From a bacterium (lineage in GTDB: Bacteria; Planctomycetota; Planctomycetia; Planctomycetales; Planctomycetaceae): a stretch of DNA of 64,000 bases. The translations under genes were made by a program, and so were the position numbers. The notes below the pieces were generated by a model that did no database searches, was not told where the DNA came from, and was given only the letters and a program-made list of their open reading frames with translations. Shown here piece by piece: positions 50,977-60,969 of the stretch (positions within the stretch are counted from its first letter, which is position 1; each line of letters begins with the position of its first letter). The stretch lies in contig WGME01000018.1 in NCBI GenBank assembly GCA_016125225.1, positions 248,001-312,000 on the forward strand, written 5' to 3'.

Positions 50977-51011
50977 GAGGGTTGAGAGTTGAGGGCTAAG
51001 GGCTGAGGGTT
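50977..51011 (-). repeat. Degenerate heptamer array related to the gspF upstream repeat
   Basis: Five tandem heptads read GAGGGTT, GAGAGTT, GAGGGCT, AAGGGCT, GAGGGTT. This is the reverse complement of the AACCCTC unit found eight times at 12869-12924, with some base changes. It lies just after the MBL hydrolase stop codon and 96 bp before the PmoA-like gene. Confidence 0.75.
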
Positions 51012-51106
51012 CAAAGCCGCCACCGCCGAGTGGTGGGTATTTCGTGTTCCTCATTTGGCACTCCACCCTCATCACTCGGCCATTCACTTAAACCTGGAAC
51101 CCATCC

Positions 51107-52018
51107 ATGCCTTACCATTTCCCACGCTGTCAGGCGGTTCCTGTGGCGGGTCATCAAGTGCAGTTCCTGGTGGATGGCGAAGAACGCACGCGGTGGCACT
51201 TCGGCAGCGACTATCCCCGGCCGTTTCTCTACCCGCTCATCGGGCCGAGTGGTCACACATTGACCCGGATCGGGCATCCTGGCGCACCGAATCACGATCA
51301 TCATCAATCGGTCTGGTTCGCCCATCACAAAGTCCTCGGCATCGACTTCTGGGGCAACACCAGTCCGGCGTGCATCCGCCAGAAGGAATGGCTGGCCTAC
51401 GAAGATGGCGATGACGAAGCCCGCATTGCCGTCCGCCTCGGCTGGTACGACGGCCACGACCCCAAAGAGTTGATGACACAAGATGTCGTGATCGCACTCC
51501 GACCGGGCGACGACCATGAAGCGTTCATCGAGATTCAGTCCATGCTGACGCCGACAGCGGCACAAATCGAACTCGAAAAGACCAACTTCGGCCTCCTCGC
51601 CGTGCGGGTTGCCAAGTCGATTTCCGCGTACTTTGGTGGCGGTCAACTGGTCGACAGTGAAGGCCGGGTCGGCGAACCTGCGATCTTCGGCCAGCAGGCG
51701 AAGTGGATGGACTATAGCGGCCCGATCGCCCCCGACGTCACCGAGGGAATCACGTTCTTCGATCACCCCACCAACCCCGGCCATCCGACGCACTGGCACG
51801 TCCGCGAAGACGGCTGGATGGGCGCCTCGCTCTGCTTCGCCGGTCCACGCCTCATCGAGAAGACCACCCCGCTGACACTGCGTTACCTCTTACATCTCCA
51901 TAACGGCGGCGCAGACAACGAGCGCTCCGCCGCCGTGTTCGAGACCTTCGCGAACCAACAGGCGTATGCCATCGAAAAAGCAACCGTGAAACACACGATG
52001 TATGCCATCCGCAGATGA
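51107..52018 (+). CDS. PmoA-like family protein (DUF6807)
   Basis: A 303-residue cytoplasmic protein. It shows the pattern of planctomycete proteins annotated 'PmoA family' (DUF6807; unrelated to the particulate methane monooxygenase subunit): RPFLYPLIGPSGHTLTRIG, GAPNHDHHQSVWFAHHKVLGID with a His-rich run, and DFWGNTSPACIRQKEW. The repeated His residues suggest metal binding, but no function is established. No signal peptide is present. The protein ends shortly before a 272-bp intergenic region. Confidence 0.82.
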   Translation: MPYHFPRCQAVPVAGHQVQFLVDGEERTRWHFGSDYPRPFLYPLIGPSGHTLTRIGHPGAPNHDHHQSVWFAHHKVLGIDFWGNTSPACIRQKEWLAYEDGDDEARIAVRLGWYDGHDPKELMTQDVVIALRPGDDHEAFIEIQSMLTPTAAQIELEKTNFGLLAVRVAKSISAYFGGGQLVDSEGRVGEPAIFGQQAKWMDYSGPIAPDVTEGITFFDHPTNPGHPTHWHVREDGWMGASLCFAGPRLIEKTTPLTLRYLLHLHNGGADNERSAAVFETFANQQAYAIEKATVKHTMYAIRR

Positions 52019-52290
52019 ACAGACTAGTGGGGGCATCAGACTTCTGGCTGGACAGAGGCATCGCCTCAAAAGCGTCTTCAGCCAAGGGACCGGGAATTCA
52101 TGCCGACTAATTTAGCATCCGTTTTCAAGGGCATCCACTCACGCGAAATGCCTTTGCCACACCTTGCAAGCTCCCTAGTCGCTCAGACTCACGACAAACT
52201 TAAGGGAGGCACCATTTGGACATCATACCTATCCAAACGCCGCCTGACAGTGCATCGACGAGACAAGTCTTTCCCCAAAGGCACCTGAAT

Positions 52291-53610
52291 CTAAGGCTCT
52301 TCGCGCAGACTATACGTACTTTTTACCATCACTCGGGAAGGAGGCGCCTGCTCAGGGATTGCAATCGACTTCATCTCATTACGAAACACCAGGGGAGTCA
52401 TTTCACCTTGTGATCTCAACTGGGCTCGCACTTTCTCGGGATTACCTAGATTTCGCATTTCAAGTTGTCGAGATTCCAAATAAGTCTGCTGGGTCGCTGT
52501 AGTGATCGCAGGCCACATCATACCCCACGAGTGCATCACATCCTTAGTGTCACGATCACCCGCCTCAATAGAGGAGATCAGAACACTAGAGAACCACCCT
52601 CCTCTGACCGGATCATAGAAACTATATTGTCCAGGTGAACATGACGTCGCATCAAACACACCCTCGCAACCAAGCAGCAACTCTTCTAATGGTGCCCATT
52701 CTTCTATCTGCACCTGCTTCACTTCCATATATCGTTTAACCGATGGCCTCAGCAAATCCTTATCGTTACAACAATCCGATATAAGAACGACAGCCCTAGG
52801 CTGCTTGGAAAGGAGCTTGCTCAAGAGCTGAGATCTAAGCTGATCTCCGTCACACAGCCTAAAGAAATGCCCGCCTCCAGAGTCGGACGACAACAGACTT
52901 TCATCGTATGATCCGTGGCCGAGATAGATCATGAAGATGGAATCCTGAGGCAACACAACCAAGCTATCAATCGCATCCCGAAAACCTTCGATTGAACATC
53001 GATTACCATCCAAGATGCAGATGGATGCGATTCGCGGTTTTGTGACACAAATATCAATCAATTCAGAGTAATCCCGGCGCGTACCGTCTACCATTTCACC
53101 TATTTTATTATCATTTGTTTGTGCGGCCAAGAGTATGTGGCAACTCGCGTTTCTCGACTCTTTTTTCGCAACCATAGTTGCAACTCGCATACGAAGTGGC
53201 TGAATTGACCACACATATTCAGTCTTGCTTTTTGGCTCTATCGCCTCTAGTTCCACTTCATTCCTGTATATTCGAGTCAACTCTAGAAAATGAGCGTGAG
53301 AATTAACTTGAATCTTGTTGAAAGATTTCACGATCATCCCAGGTGCGATTTTTAGATCTCTGTTTGAAACAGATTTTAATGATGCATTGGCTCCAGGCCC
53401 TGCGGGATCTACCGCCACAATCCGAACCAGCTTATCCCTACCTTCAGAACAGAATATCCCAATCCCGCTCGCTTGAATGAAATTGAGTCCATCAGTTGCA
53501 TCATCCATTCCCGCAGCGACATCACAAGGAGATGCTGACTGCTGTCCTAAGCAATGGCAAGGCCACACAGCGACAATGAATAGCGAAAAAATGCAGATGA
53601 ATCGCAGCAT
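52291..53610 (-). CDS. Secreted caspase-like protease with PDZ domain
   Basis: A 439-residue exported protein. A signal peptide (ICIFSLFIVAVWPCHCLG) is followed by a PDZ-like domain (about 47-120: GIGIFCSEGRDKLVRIVAV, KIAPGMIVKSFNKIQV). The C-terminal region (about 150-400) is a caspase/metacaspase p20-like domain: the His is H232 in YLGHGSYDE, and the Cys is C281 in ISDCCND, preceded by VVLISD as in orthocaspases. The usual 'SG' after the Cys is ND here. It is A/T-rich compared with neighbours. A secreted caspase with a PDZ domain suggests cleavage of extracellular or periplasmic substrates after Arg or Lys; specificity is inferred. Confidence 0.8.
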   Translation of the reverse strand: MLRFICIFSLFIVAVWPCHCLGQQSASPCDVAAGMDDATDGLNFIQASGIGIFCSEGRDKLVRIVAVDPAGPGANASLKSVSNRDLKIAPGMIVKSFNKIQVNSHAHFLELTRIYRNEVELEAIEPKSKTEYVWSIQPLRMRVATMVAKKESRNASCHILLAAQTNDNKIGEMVDGTRRDYSELIDICVTKPRIASICILDGNRCSIEGFRDAIDSLVVLPQDSIFMIYLGHGSYDESLLSSDSGGGHFFRLCDGDQLRSQLLSKLLSKQPRAVVLISDCCNDKDLLRPSVKRYMEVKQVQIEEWAPLEELLLGCEGVFDATSCSPGQYSFYDPVRGGWFSSVLISSIEAGDRDTKDVMHSWGMMWPAITTATQQTYLESRQLEMRNLGNPEKVRAQLRSQGEMTPLVFRNEMKSIAIPEQAPPSRVMVKSTYSLREEP

Positions 53611-54068
53611 GCCAAGTCTCCCACGAAGGCGCTTCAGACAGGAATTCCAAAATTATACCGCCGTGACAGAGTTTGTCACGAAAAAACAATTGGGTATTCA
53701 AGCGGCAAGCACGCGATAACTGGCAAGTGCTTTCATGTTCTGTTGATGCCCCGTATGCTTGTTCTGAGAGTCACGTCGGAATTTGATGCTGACCAAGCCA
53801 GATATCAATCTAACCGGATTGCAAAGCGACTAGATGTTGCACCGAACCTATCTGCAATGGATTTCTCCCGAAAGACTGCACATTATCGGAAGCATCAATA
53901 ACCGATGGAAGATTGCGTACTTTTCTGTAGATTAGCGTCGCATCATCTTGTGCATCCGGTATTCGACCATGTGTGGCTAGTTCGCCACATACGAGTTCTG
54001 GCATCCACATCTCCTGCTGTTATAATGCAGGTTGCATACTTCAACTCATCCCAAGCTTGCCACTGAAG
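53611..54068. other. Gene-less stretch between the caspase and A24-like genes
   Basis: About 458 bp, A/T-richer than average. It holds a weak minus-strand frame (53810-54004), listed separately. I see no terminator or clear promoter. Confidence 0.4.
53810..54004 (-). CDS. Possible small protein (weak)
   Basis: A 64-residue frame. GGAG lies six bases before the ATG at 54004, which is the main evidence. The peptide is polar (MPELVCGELATHGRIPDAQD) with no domain, transmembrane helix or signal. It occupies most of an otherwise gene-less interval. It could equally be non-coding. Confidence 0.25.
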   Translation of the reverse strand: MPELVCGELATHGRIPDAQDDATLIYRKVRNLPSVIDASDNVQSFGRNPLQIGSVQHLVALQSG

Positions 54069-54524
54069 ATGTCTTTGTCCCATGGGATAGCACTGAGTCT
54101 GGTGGCTGTAGCGGTGTTTATAGAGTGGATCACCGGGAAGATTCCGAACAAGCTATCGTTGGCGGGGGTTGCGGGTGGGCTGGTGATGGGGGCCGTCGAA
54201 CATCGGTTCCTGGACCACCTGCTGGGATTTCTCGTGGTGGCGATGATCGCCGTCGTGCTCTTTGTGTGGTCACTTTTTCCCGGGGGAGCCGCCAAATTGC
54301 AGATGGCGGTCGCCGCGCTCATTGGTCAGCGGGGCGGGTTAACCATTCTGGTAACGTTTCTCGCCGTTTACCTTTCGATCCGAGGGAGCGTGGCGATCCT
54401 GTCTCTGGTGTTCCCTCTCAAACAATCGGATCAAGAGACTCCGTTCCCCCGGTCGATGCCTTCCAGCCCGATCACGTTCATAGGACTCATTGTCTGGCAG
54501 GTCTCGCTGGTGATGTTCCCCTGA
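54069..54524 (+). CDS. A24 prepilin-peptidase-like membrane protein, catalytic aspartates lost
   Basis: A 151-residue polytopic protein shaped like the CpaA/TadV-type prepilin peptidase. The first catalytic Asp (normally D-x5-IPN) is Glu19 in EWITGKIPNKLSL. The GxGDxK motif reads PGGAAKL, with Ala74 in place of the second Asp. Four hydrophobic helices are visible (about 6-20, 32-44, 52-70, 90-112). The ATG at 54069 is chosen as the start of the first helix; the frame opens earlier at 53973. It probably cannot cut prepilins. It may bind or regulate them, or be a remnant. No functional prepilin peptidase was found in the window. Confidence 0.75.
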   Translation: MSLSHGIALSLVAVAVFIEWITGKIPNKLSLAGVAGGLVMGAVEHRFLDHLLGFLVVAMIAVVLFVWSLFPGGAAKLQMAVAALIGQRGGLTILVTFLAVYLSIRGSVAILSLVFPLKQSDQETPFPRSMPSSPITFIGLIVWQVSLVMFP

Positions 54525-54698
54525 CAATCGTTACGCGACAACCCTACCGGGTCTCCTGCTGACTTCTGAACGACGCGGGTTGGGCAAAAGTTCCTGGCTC
54601 CGAGGCTCTCCTAGTTATCCCATCGCTGGAAATGGCCCGGCGATTGCGTTCTCGGGTGCAACCACAGGACCGGTATTGATCAGAGTGGTTGCAAAATC

Positions 54699-56402
54699 AT
54701 GACTTACGTCAATTCCGTGGGAATTGACAGAGCAAGACCGTTAAATATCATGGACAATCCGTGGTATTTCAATCACAAGGCCACGATATTTCACGGAATC
54801 ACAAACGTGGATCGTCACAACCCATTGCTTCTCGATGTCTGGCGGGAGGCTTGCCGCCATATTGAAATTGTGGAATCGCTGGACCGGATTGTCACGTTGA
54901 TCGCCCGTGACCTCCCGGCGACGCAGATTCTGATTCGGGAACTTTCGATCGAGCGGCTGGCATTTGAAACGGTGGCTTCTGCCTCGTCGAATGCCACCCG
55001 ACCAGCTGCTGTGGAAAGCCATAGCCCGGTCCCCCAGCAAAACCTTGAAGGATTGCTGGAATGGATTCAACAGGGAGACGCGACCAAGGATTCTGCACAG
55101 ACACTGCGGTTGAGATTGCCCGGCTTGCTTCCCGGCCGAATGACGGGTGAACTTCTAGTTGGACCGATGGCAAGCGAACATGGGCATCGCGGGGCAGTCA
55201 TCGCCGTGGCTGATCCGACTCGCCCTTTTCAGGCAGAACATCTCTGGTTGTTCCGCGAGTTGCTGGAACCCTTCACGGTCGCTCTCGAAAATGATCGCCG
55301 TTTGCGGGAACTGGTGGTACTGCGCGAACGTGCTGAAGCGGAAAATCGCGCGTTGATGGCCAAGCTGGGGCGGTCTGAGGGTGCCGATCAGGTGGTGGGC
55401 GAGGAAAGTGGCCTGCGTCCGGTGATGGAACGCGTGCAGCGGGTCGCCAAGTCCGATGTGCCGGTGCTCATTCTCGGAGAAACCGGTTCGGGAAAGGAAG
55501 TGATTGCCCGGGCCATTCATCGGCAGTCGCGACGGGAAAATGGTCCGTTTGTCCGCGTCAACTGCGGTGCGATTCCTCCCGAGTTAATCGATTCCGAATT
55601 GTTCGGACATGAGAAGGGGAGTTTCACGGGGGCAGAAGGACGACGAAAAGGTTGGTTTGAGCGAGCGGACGGTGGCACGTTGTTTCTTGATGAGTGCGGT
55701 GAACTTCCGCCGGCGGTCCAGGTGCGGTTGCTTCGCGTTCTGCAGGACAGCTCTTTTGAGCGCGTGGGCGGGGAACAGTCGTTGCATGTGGATGTCCGTG
55801 TGATCGCCGCGACGCATCGCGATCTCAAAGCGATGGTCGCCGAACAGACCTTCCGTGAGGACTTGTGGTACCGACTGGCCGTCTTTCCGATACATCTGCC
55901 ACCTTTGCGAGAGCGTCTGGCTGATATTCCGGCCATGGCCCGGCACTTCGCCTTGCGGGCCGCTCACAAACTGGGACTGCGACCCTGCATGCCCACCGAA
56001 GACCAACTCACGCTGCTGATTCATTACCCCTGGCCGGGAAATGTACGTGAACTCGCCAGCGTGATGGATCGTGCGGCGATTCTCGGCGCGGGGGAAACCC
56101 TCGATGTCGCGGCGGCATTGGGAACCAGCCCCACCAAGCCACCGACAACGGATGCCCCCACTCGACCCGAGCCACGCCGTGCCGAGACAATTGTCACCCG
56201 CTTTCCGAGTCTGGATGAAGCCGCGGCGGCTCATATTGAATCGGCCCTGGTCTATACCAAAGGTCGCATTGAAGGACCGCATGGTGCCGCGCGTCTCTTG
56301 GGAATCAATCCGCACACCTTGCGTTCACGCATGCGCAAGCTCGACATCGACTGGCAGAAATTCCGTCTGCAAGAGAATGCAGAATCCGGCCGTGATATTT
56401 GA
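54699..56402 (+). CDS. Sigma-54-dependent transcriptional activator (GAF-AAA-Fis)
   Basis: A 567-residue bacterial enhancer-binding protein. A GAF-like sensor (about 40-210) precedes the AAA+ domain with Walker A LGETGSGKEV, the sigma-54 contact motif GSFTGA (a GAFTGA variant), Walker B GTLFLDECGEL, and sensor II (DLWYRLAVFPIHLPPLRERL). The C-terminal Fis-type helix-turn-helix (GAARLLGINPHTLRSRMRKL) binds enhancers. An ATG at 54750 is another possible start. It activates sigma-54 promoters; the nearest candidate is upstream of the DUF1559 gene (56570-56585). The signal it senses is unknown. Confidence 0.93.
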   Translation: MTYVNSVGIDRARPLNIMDNPWYFNHKATIFHGITNVDRHNPLLLDVWREACRHIEIVESLDRIVTLIARDLPATQILIRELSIERLAFETVASASSNATRPAAVESHSPVPQQNLEGLLEWIQQGDATKDSAQTLRLRLPGLLPGRMTGELLVGPMASEHGHRGAVIAVADPTRPFQAEHLWLFRELLEPFTVALENDRRLRELVVLRERAEAENRALMAKLGRSEGADQVVGEESGLRPVMERVQRVAKSDVPVLILGETGSGKEVIARAIHRQSRRENGPFVRVNCGAIPPELIDSELFGHEKGSFTGAEGRRKGWFERADGGTLFLDECGELPPAVQVRLLRVLQDSSFERVGGEQSLHVDVRVIAATHRDLKAMVAEQTFREDLWYRLAVFPIHLPPLRERLADIPAMARHFALRAAHKLGLRPCMPTEDQLTLLIHYPWPGNVRELASVMDRAAILGAGETLDVAAALGTSPTKPPTTDAPTRPEPRRAETIVTRFPSLDEAAAAHIESALVYTKGRIEGPHGAARLLGINPHTLRSRMRKLDIDWQKFRLQENAESGRDI

Positions 56403-56569
56403 TGGCCATGAGTGTTGATTTGATAGGAAACCCTAGGGCAGTTCACGGCTGTCATGACAACGACATGCGTGACGCCGTTGATTGTAAATTGGGACTACGT
56501 TTCTAAAACCACTGAAATCACAGCGATTTTCGATGATTGTCACGAACATACTCGAATAGCAATCGCGTC

Positions 56570-56585
56570 CGGCATAGGGGTTGCG
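56570..56585 (+). promoter_or_regulatory. Sigma-54 (-24/-12) promoter candidate for the DUF1559 gene
   Basis: CGGCATAGGGGTTGCG matches the consensus TGGCACG-N4-TTGCW: invariant GG (56571-56572) and GC (56583-56584) are 10 bases apart, as required, and TTGC is complete. The ATG at 56658 is 73 bp downstream of the -12 GC. The sigma-54 activator gene lies immediately upstream. A palindrome TGTCATGACA (56450-56459), about 110 bp further up, could be its enhancer site. Confidence 0.65.
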
Positions 56586-56657
56586 TTCCTTCCACAAACA
56601 TTGCCCACGGCATGAAGTCCACGGCAATGTCTTGTGTTATCCCCAAGGAACTGGCCC

Positions 56658-57704
<1,047 letters not shown>

Positions 57705-57731
57705 TCGGGTCCAGCAAGTCTCAAAAGTTAC

Positions 57732-57763
57732 GCAGTGGCCGTTCTTATTGGAATAGCCACTGC
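57732..57763 (+). other. Stem-loop between the DUF1559 and lipoprotein genes
   Basis: GCAGTGGC (57732-57739) pairs perfectly with GCCACTGC (57756-57763) across a 16-base loop, 27 bp after the DUF1559 stop. There is no T-run. It may stabilise the upstream message or lower downstream expression, as expected if the structural protein is needed in excess of its lipoprotein partner. Confidence 0.45.
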
Positions 57764-57828
57764 AAGCTCAACCAATAGAACGTCGCGAGTATCTGCACTC
57801 TTCGATCATTGCTGCTTCAGGTGAGAAC

Positions 57829-58266
57829 ATGAAAACATCCAAAATGACTTTCCGCTGGCTGATCTCATCCACCCTCGTAGCCCTTATTGGTTTGAGCGGC
57901 TGCAGTCAGCATAAAGGCCCCGAAGTCGCTGAAGTGACGGGGACTATTACCCTCGATGGCCAGCCGCTGACAGGCGTGAATATCCAATTCGTGCCGCAAG
58001 CCCCGGGGGGTTCCCCGTCATTCGGCGGCACCAACGAGGACGGGCAATATCGTTTGCTATTCAACAGCAAAACGGCCGGCGCCCTGCTCGGCACCCACCG
58101 CGTGGAGATCCTGGCACGAGACATCCCTCGCGACGAAAACGGAGATCTGCTGCTCTCTGTGATGCCGGTCAAAATCCCCCGGAGATATTCGCAACCGGGC
58201 GCGCTCACCGCCGACGTCCACAGCGGCCGCAATACCATCCGCTTCGATCTGCTTTCCAAGCCGTGA
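57829..58266 (+). CDS. Lipoprotein with carboxypeptidase-regulatory-like fold (2)
   Basis: A 145-residue lipoprotein. The signal sequence ends in the lipobox LSGC (STLVALIGLSGCSQ). The mature part begins VTGTITLDGQPLTGVNIQFVP, the transthyretin-like start seen also in the 23321 protein, and ends IRFDLLSKP. It is the second DUF1559-plus-lipoprotein pair of the window. It probably sits at the inner leaflet of the outer membrane or on the inner membrane; the role is unknown. Confidence 0.8.
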   Translation: MKTSKMTFRWLISSTLVALIGLSGCSQHKGPEVAEVTGTITLDGQPLTGVNIQFVPQAPGGSPSFGGTNEDGQYRLLFNSKTAGALLGTHRVEILARDIPRDENGDLLLSVMPVKIPRRYSQPGALTADVHSGRNTIRFDLLSKP

Positions 58267-58453
58267 GGCAGTTTGAGTGTTAAAGCGGCAAAGGGACTTA
58301 ACACTGTGGTAGCACAAGCATTGCCCATGGTGGGAAGGGGAATGGTGTAACCAAAACTTGGTAAATATTGTTCGATTCAGGCATTTCCTGATATCAATCG
58401 AACTCAGAAAGGTCTACCGTGAATCTTGCAGCGACCGTTTGACTTGGCATTTT

Positions 58454-58669
58454 ATGGCGACTCGTACTGAACAATCGGTTTTTGATGTGATCAATTCGCA
58501 AGGTAAGGCCGTCTCTGTTCAGGCAGTAAGGCTCATCTTTGAACTGGCCAATGGAAGGGAAGTCGCGAGCGCCTGGCGTTACACCACGAAAACTGGATTC
58601 CTTGTGGAATTCGATGAAGTCGAACTGGTCTACCGCGTCGTCAATACGGGTGAACTCCTCTGGCTCTAG
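58454..58669 (+). CDS. Small hypothetical protein
   Basis: A 71-residue frame starting with ATG at 58454; the frame opens with TTG at 58358. The peptide alternates strands (AVRLIFELANGREVASAWRY, FLVEFDEVELVYRVVNTGE) and could be a small beta-barrel or nucleic-acid-binding fold. No Shine-Dalgarno sequence is obvious, and no family is recognised. Regular codon use and the absence of a competing frame support it moderately. Confidence 0.45.
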   Translation: MATRTEQSVFDVINSQGKAVSVQAVRLIFELANGREVASAWRYTTKTGFLVEFDEVELVYRVVNTGELLWL

Positions 58670-58767
58670 GGGGCAATTCAGCGAGGGCGTCGATCACCGA
58701 AGTCCTCGGTTTGAGGTGTGAACTAGCAGGGCTTTCCGCTCAATCGGGGACTACACGCTACCCGTCG

Positions 58768-59193
58768 TCATATAAGAAGTTCCAATAATCCCGTCGGAAA
58801 CACCGGAAGTCCAGACTTCGCGACATCAGCGATCGTATACCAGCGGGCGTTCAGCTTCTCGCCGTTGCTTTCGGTAATCTCCACATCCTCTGCCTCATAC
58901 AAATGAGGGAAGGGGCACGGCGCATCGTAGATGAAGACCAGTTCGTGCTCCGGCCGTCCATTGAACTGAAAGACATTCTCCAGCATCCCGAGACGACGGG
59001 GGTTTTCGATCGGGATTCCCAGTTCCTCGAACAACTCCCGCCGGATGGCATCATCGATCATTTCGCCGAACTCAACACCACCACCCGGCGGCAGCAAAAA
59101 CGACCGACCATCATGAGGATCAGTCGCCCGAATCAGTAGCATGCGCTCGGCATACCACAACACGCACACAACTTTGGGGCGAATCGCACTCAT
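58768..59193 (-). CDS. Nudix hydrolase
   Basis: A 141-residue Nudix protein that hydrolyses nucleoside-diphosphate-linked compounds. The Nudix box is complete: GGGVEFGEMIDDAIRRELFE then ELG (pattern Gx5Ex7REUxEExGU), preceded by SFLLPPG. Length is typical. The substrate cannot be read; family members clean oxidised nucleotides or cut ADP-ribose or dinucleotide polyphosphates. It is a stand-alone gene. Confidence 0.93.
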   Translation of the reverse strand: MSAIRPKVVCVLWYAERMLLIRATDPHDGRSFLLPPGGGVEFGEMIDDAIRRELFEELGIPIENPRRLGMLENVFQFNGRPEHELVFIYDAPCPFPHLYEAEDVEITESNGEKLNARWYTIADVAKSGLPVFPTGLLELLI

Positions 59194-59353
59194 GGGTAGG
59201 TCGGCTGGGTGGCGGACGTTGATGGAATTACAGGCAGAGACACGACTGGCGAGACTGCAGCGTGGGAATCAAGCAACCTGCTCGTAATTATCCTGACCAC
59301 TGCGACTGGACAAGCCAACCGAGGAACCCGGAGCTCGCGCTTTAAATCTCCCT

Positions 59354-59731
59354 TCATCCGGGAATCACAATAACGGTATCGAAATCATCTGTGAATCCGG
59401 CCGCGTACAATCGATCTTCAAGCTGAAATCCCACAATAAAAACCAGATCGCCGCAACAGCCGGATACTTCGGTTTGATACAAGGCTGCGAACAACGCCGC
59501 CTTCGAACCCAAGGGGAGCTGAGCCCAAGAACCCTGTGAGTCTGCATCACTTGTGAATACCCCCCCCAACAGTAGTCCCCTGAAGTGGAACACATCGGAG
59601 TAATATTCATGACCTTCAGTTACTGAAACCGAATATGACTCTCCCCGAACACTCGCTTCAGTAGTATCTGCCATCCCAACGACGACACCCGTGGCAAGTA
59701 AAATCCCCATGAGAATACGAACCATCGACAT
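59354..59731 (-). CDS. Secreted hypothetical protein
   Basis: A 125-residue exported protein. The signal peptide is RILMGILLATGVVVGMADTTEA. The mature part (about 100 residues) is polar and beta-rich (ESYSVSVTEGHEYYSDVFHF) with a CC pair (SGCCGDLVFIV) that could be oxidised or bind metal. The family is unknown. An ATG at 59725 is an alternative start. Confidence 0.6.
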   Translation of the reverse strand: MSMVRILMGILLATGVVVGMADTTEASVRGESYSVSVTEGHEYYSDVFHFRGLLLGGVFTSDADSQGSWAQLPLGSKAALFAALYQTEVSGCCGDLVFIVGFQLEDRLYAAGFTDDFDTVIVIPG

Positions 59732-60216
59732 GTCTATTGAGCCTTAAGTCTGAGATGAAGCCGCAGAGAAGATCTGCACCAAACGAAAAAGCATTTTACG
59801 CAATGCATATTAGTGTGCAATTGGAAGTTCTACCTAATCCTACGGAAAATGTGCTGATACACCAATCAGGCTGATTCACATCGCAGACGCTCACACGCTG
59901 AGAGTAGGAGCGACTGAAATCAGATGGCAGCCATGATGCTCCAAGCCGCCCAGAGCGACCACCCCGAGACAACGAAGAACGCCACAGTCATTCCCGACAT
60001 CACCCAGCGTTTGCCTTCATTATTTGCAAGAGAAGCCTCGCAGTCACACCACTAGCTTGAGAAGAAAAATATAACGGTGCTCAGCAGATACAAAGAGATG
60101 AGACCGGTAATGGTCATGCTGCACTTCGGTCTGAGCCTGCCACTCGGCGGTGGCGGCTTTGTGGTCTTATGGGGATGGTGCTGCGTCCATATGCAGCGTT
60201 CGACTACGTCTCGCGG
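59732..60216. other. Interval with a split two-helix small gene and otherwise no genes
   Basis: About 485 bp between the secreted hypothetical and AhpD-like genes (both minus strand). The only coding-looking feature is the amber-interrupted frame at 59920-60117. The section 59740-59910 is A/T-rich with no recognised element. Confidence 0.4.
59920..60117 (-). pseudogene. Two-helix small membrane protein interrupted by an in-frame TAG
   Basis: A 66-codon frame reads 21 residues (MTITGLISLYLLSTVIFFFSS), then TAG, then 43 further residues in the same frame to a TGA. The part before the stop is one hydrophobic helix. The part after it has a polar bridge with a CDC motif (WCDCEASLANNEGKRW) and a second helix (MTVAFFVVSGWSLWAAW). 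Together they look like a normal small two-helix membrane protein with a single amber codon in the bridge. It is too short for usual gene finders. Chance cannot be excluded. Confidence 0.4.
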
Positions 60217-60786
<570 letters not shown>

Positions 60787-60969
60787 GGCGACACTTTTCC
60801 CCGGTGTAAGAGAGGTGCGCGAACTTGGTAGATCTTACAATAGACGACACGAAATCAGAATATCTCTGACTAGCCCGCAGCGCCGGCCAGGGGGAATTCG
60901 TATCGTCGATGACAAGACCCTTGCTGGCGCTGCGGGCTGGTTGACGAAAAAACAACAAGTAATTAAACA

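Noticed and set aside
52100-52288. 62-residue plus-strand frame between the PmoA-like and caspase genes
   Set aside because: It has no ribosome-binding site and a random-looking composition; it is treated as non-coding.
59920-60117. The in-frame TAG considered as a pyrrolysine codon
   Set aside because: No pyrrolysine machinery is visible, planctomycetes are not known for it, and the other genes here use TAG as a normal stop (for example at 12835, 14690 and 57702).
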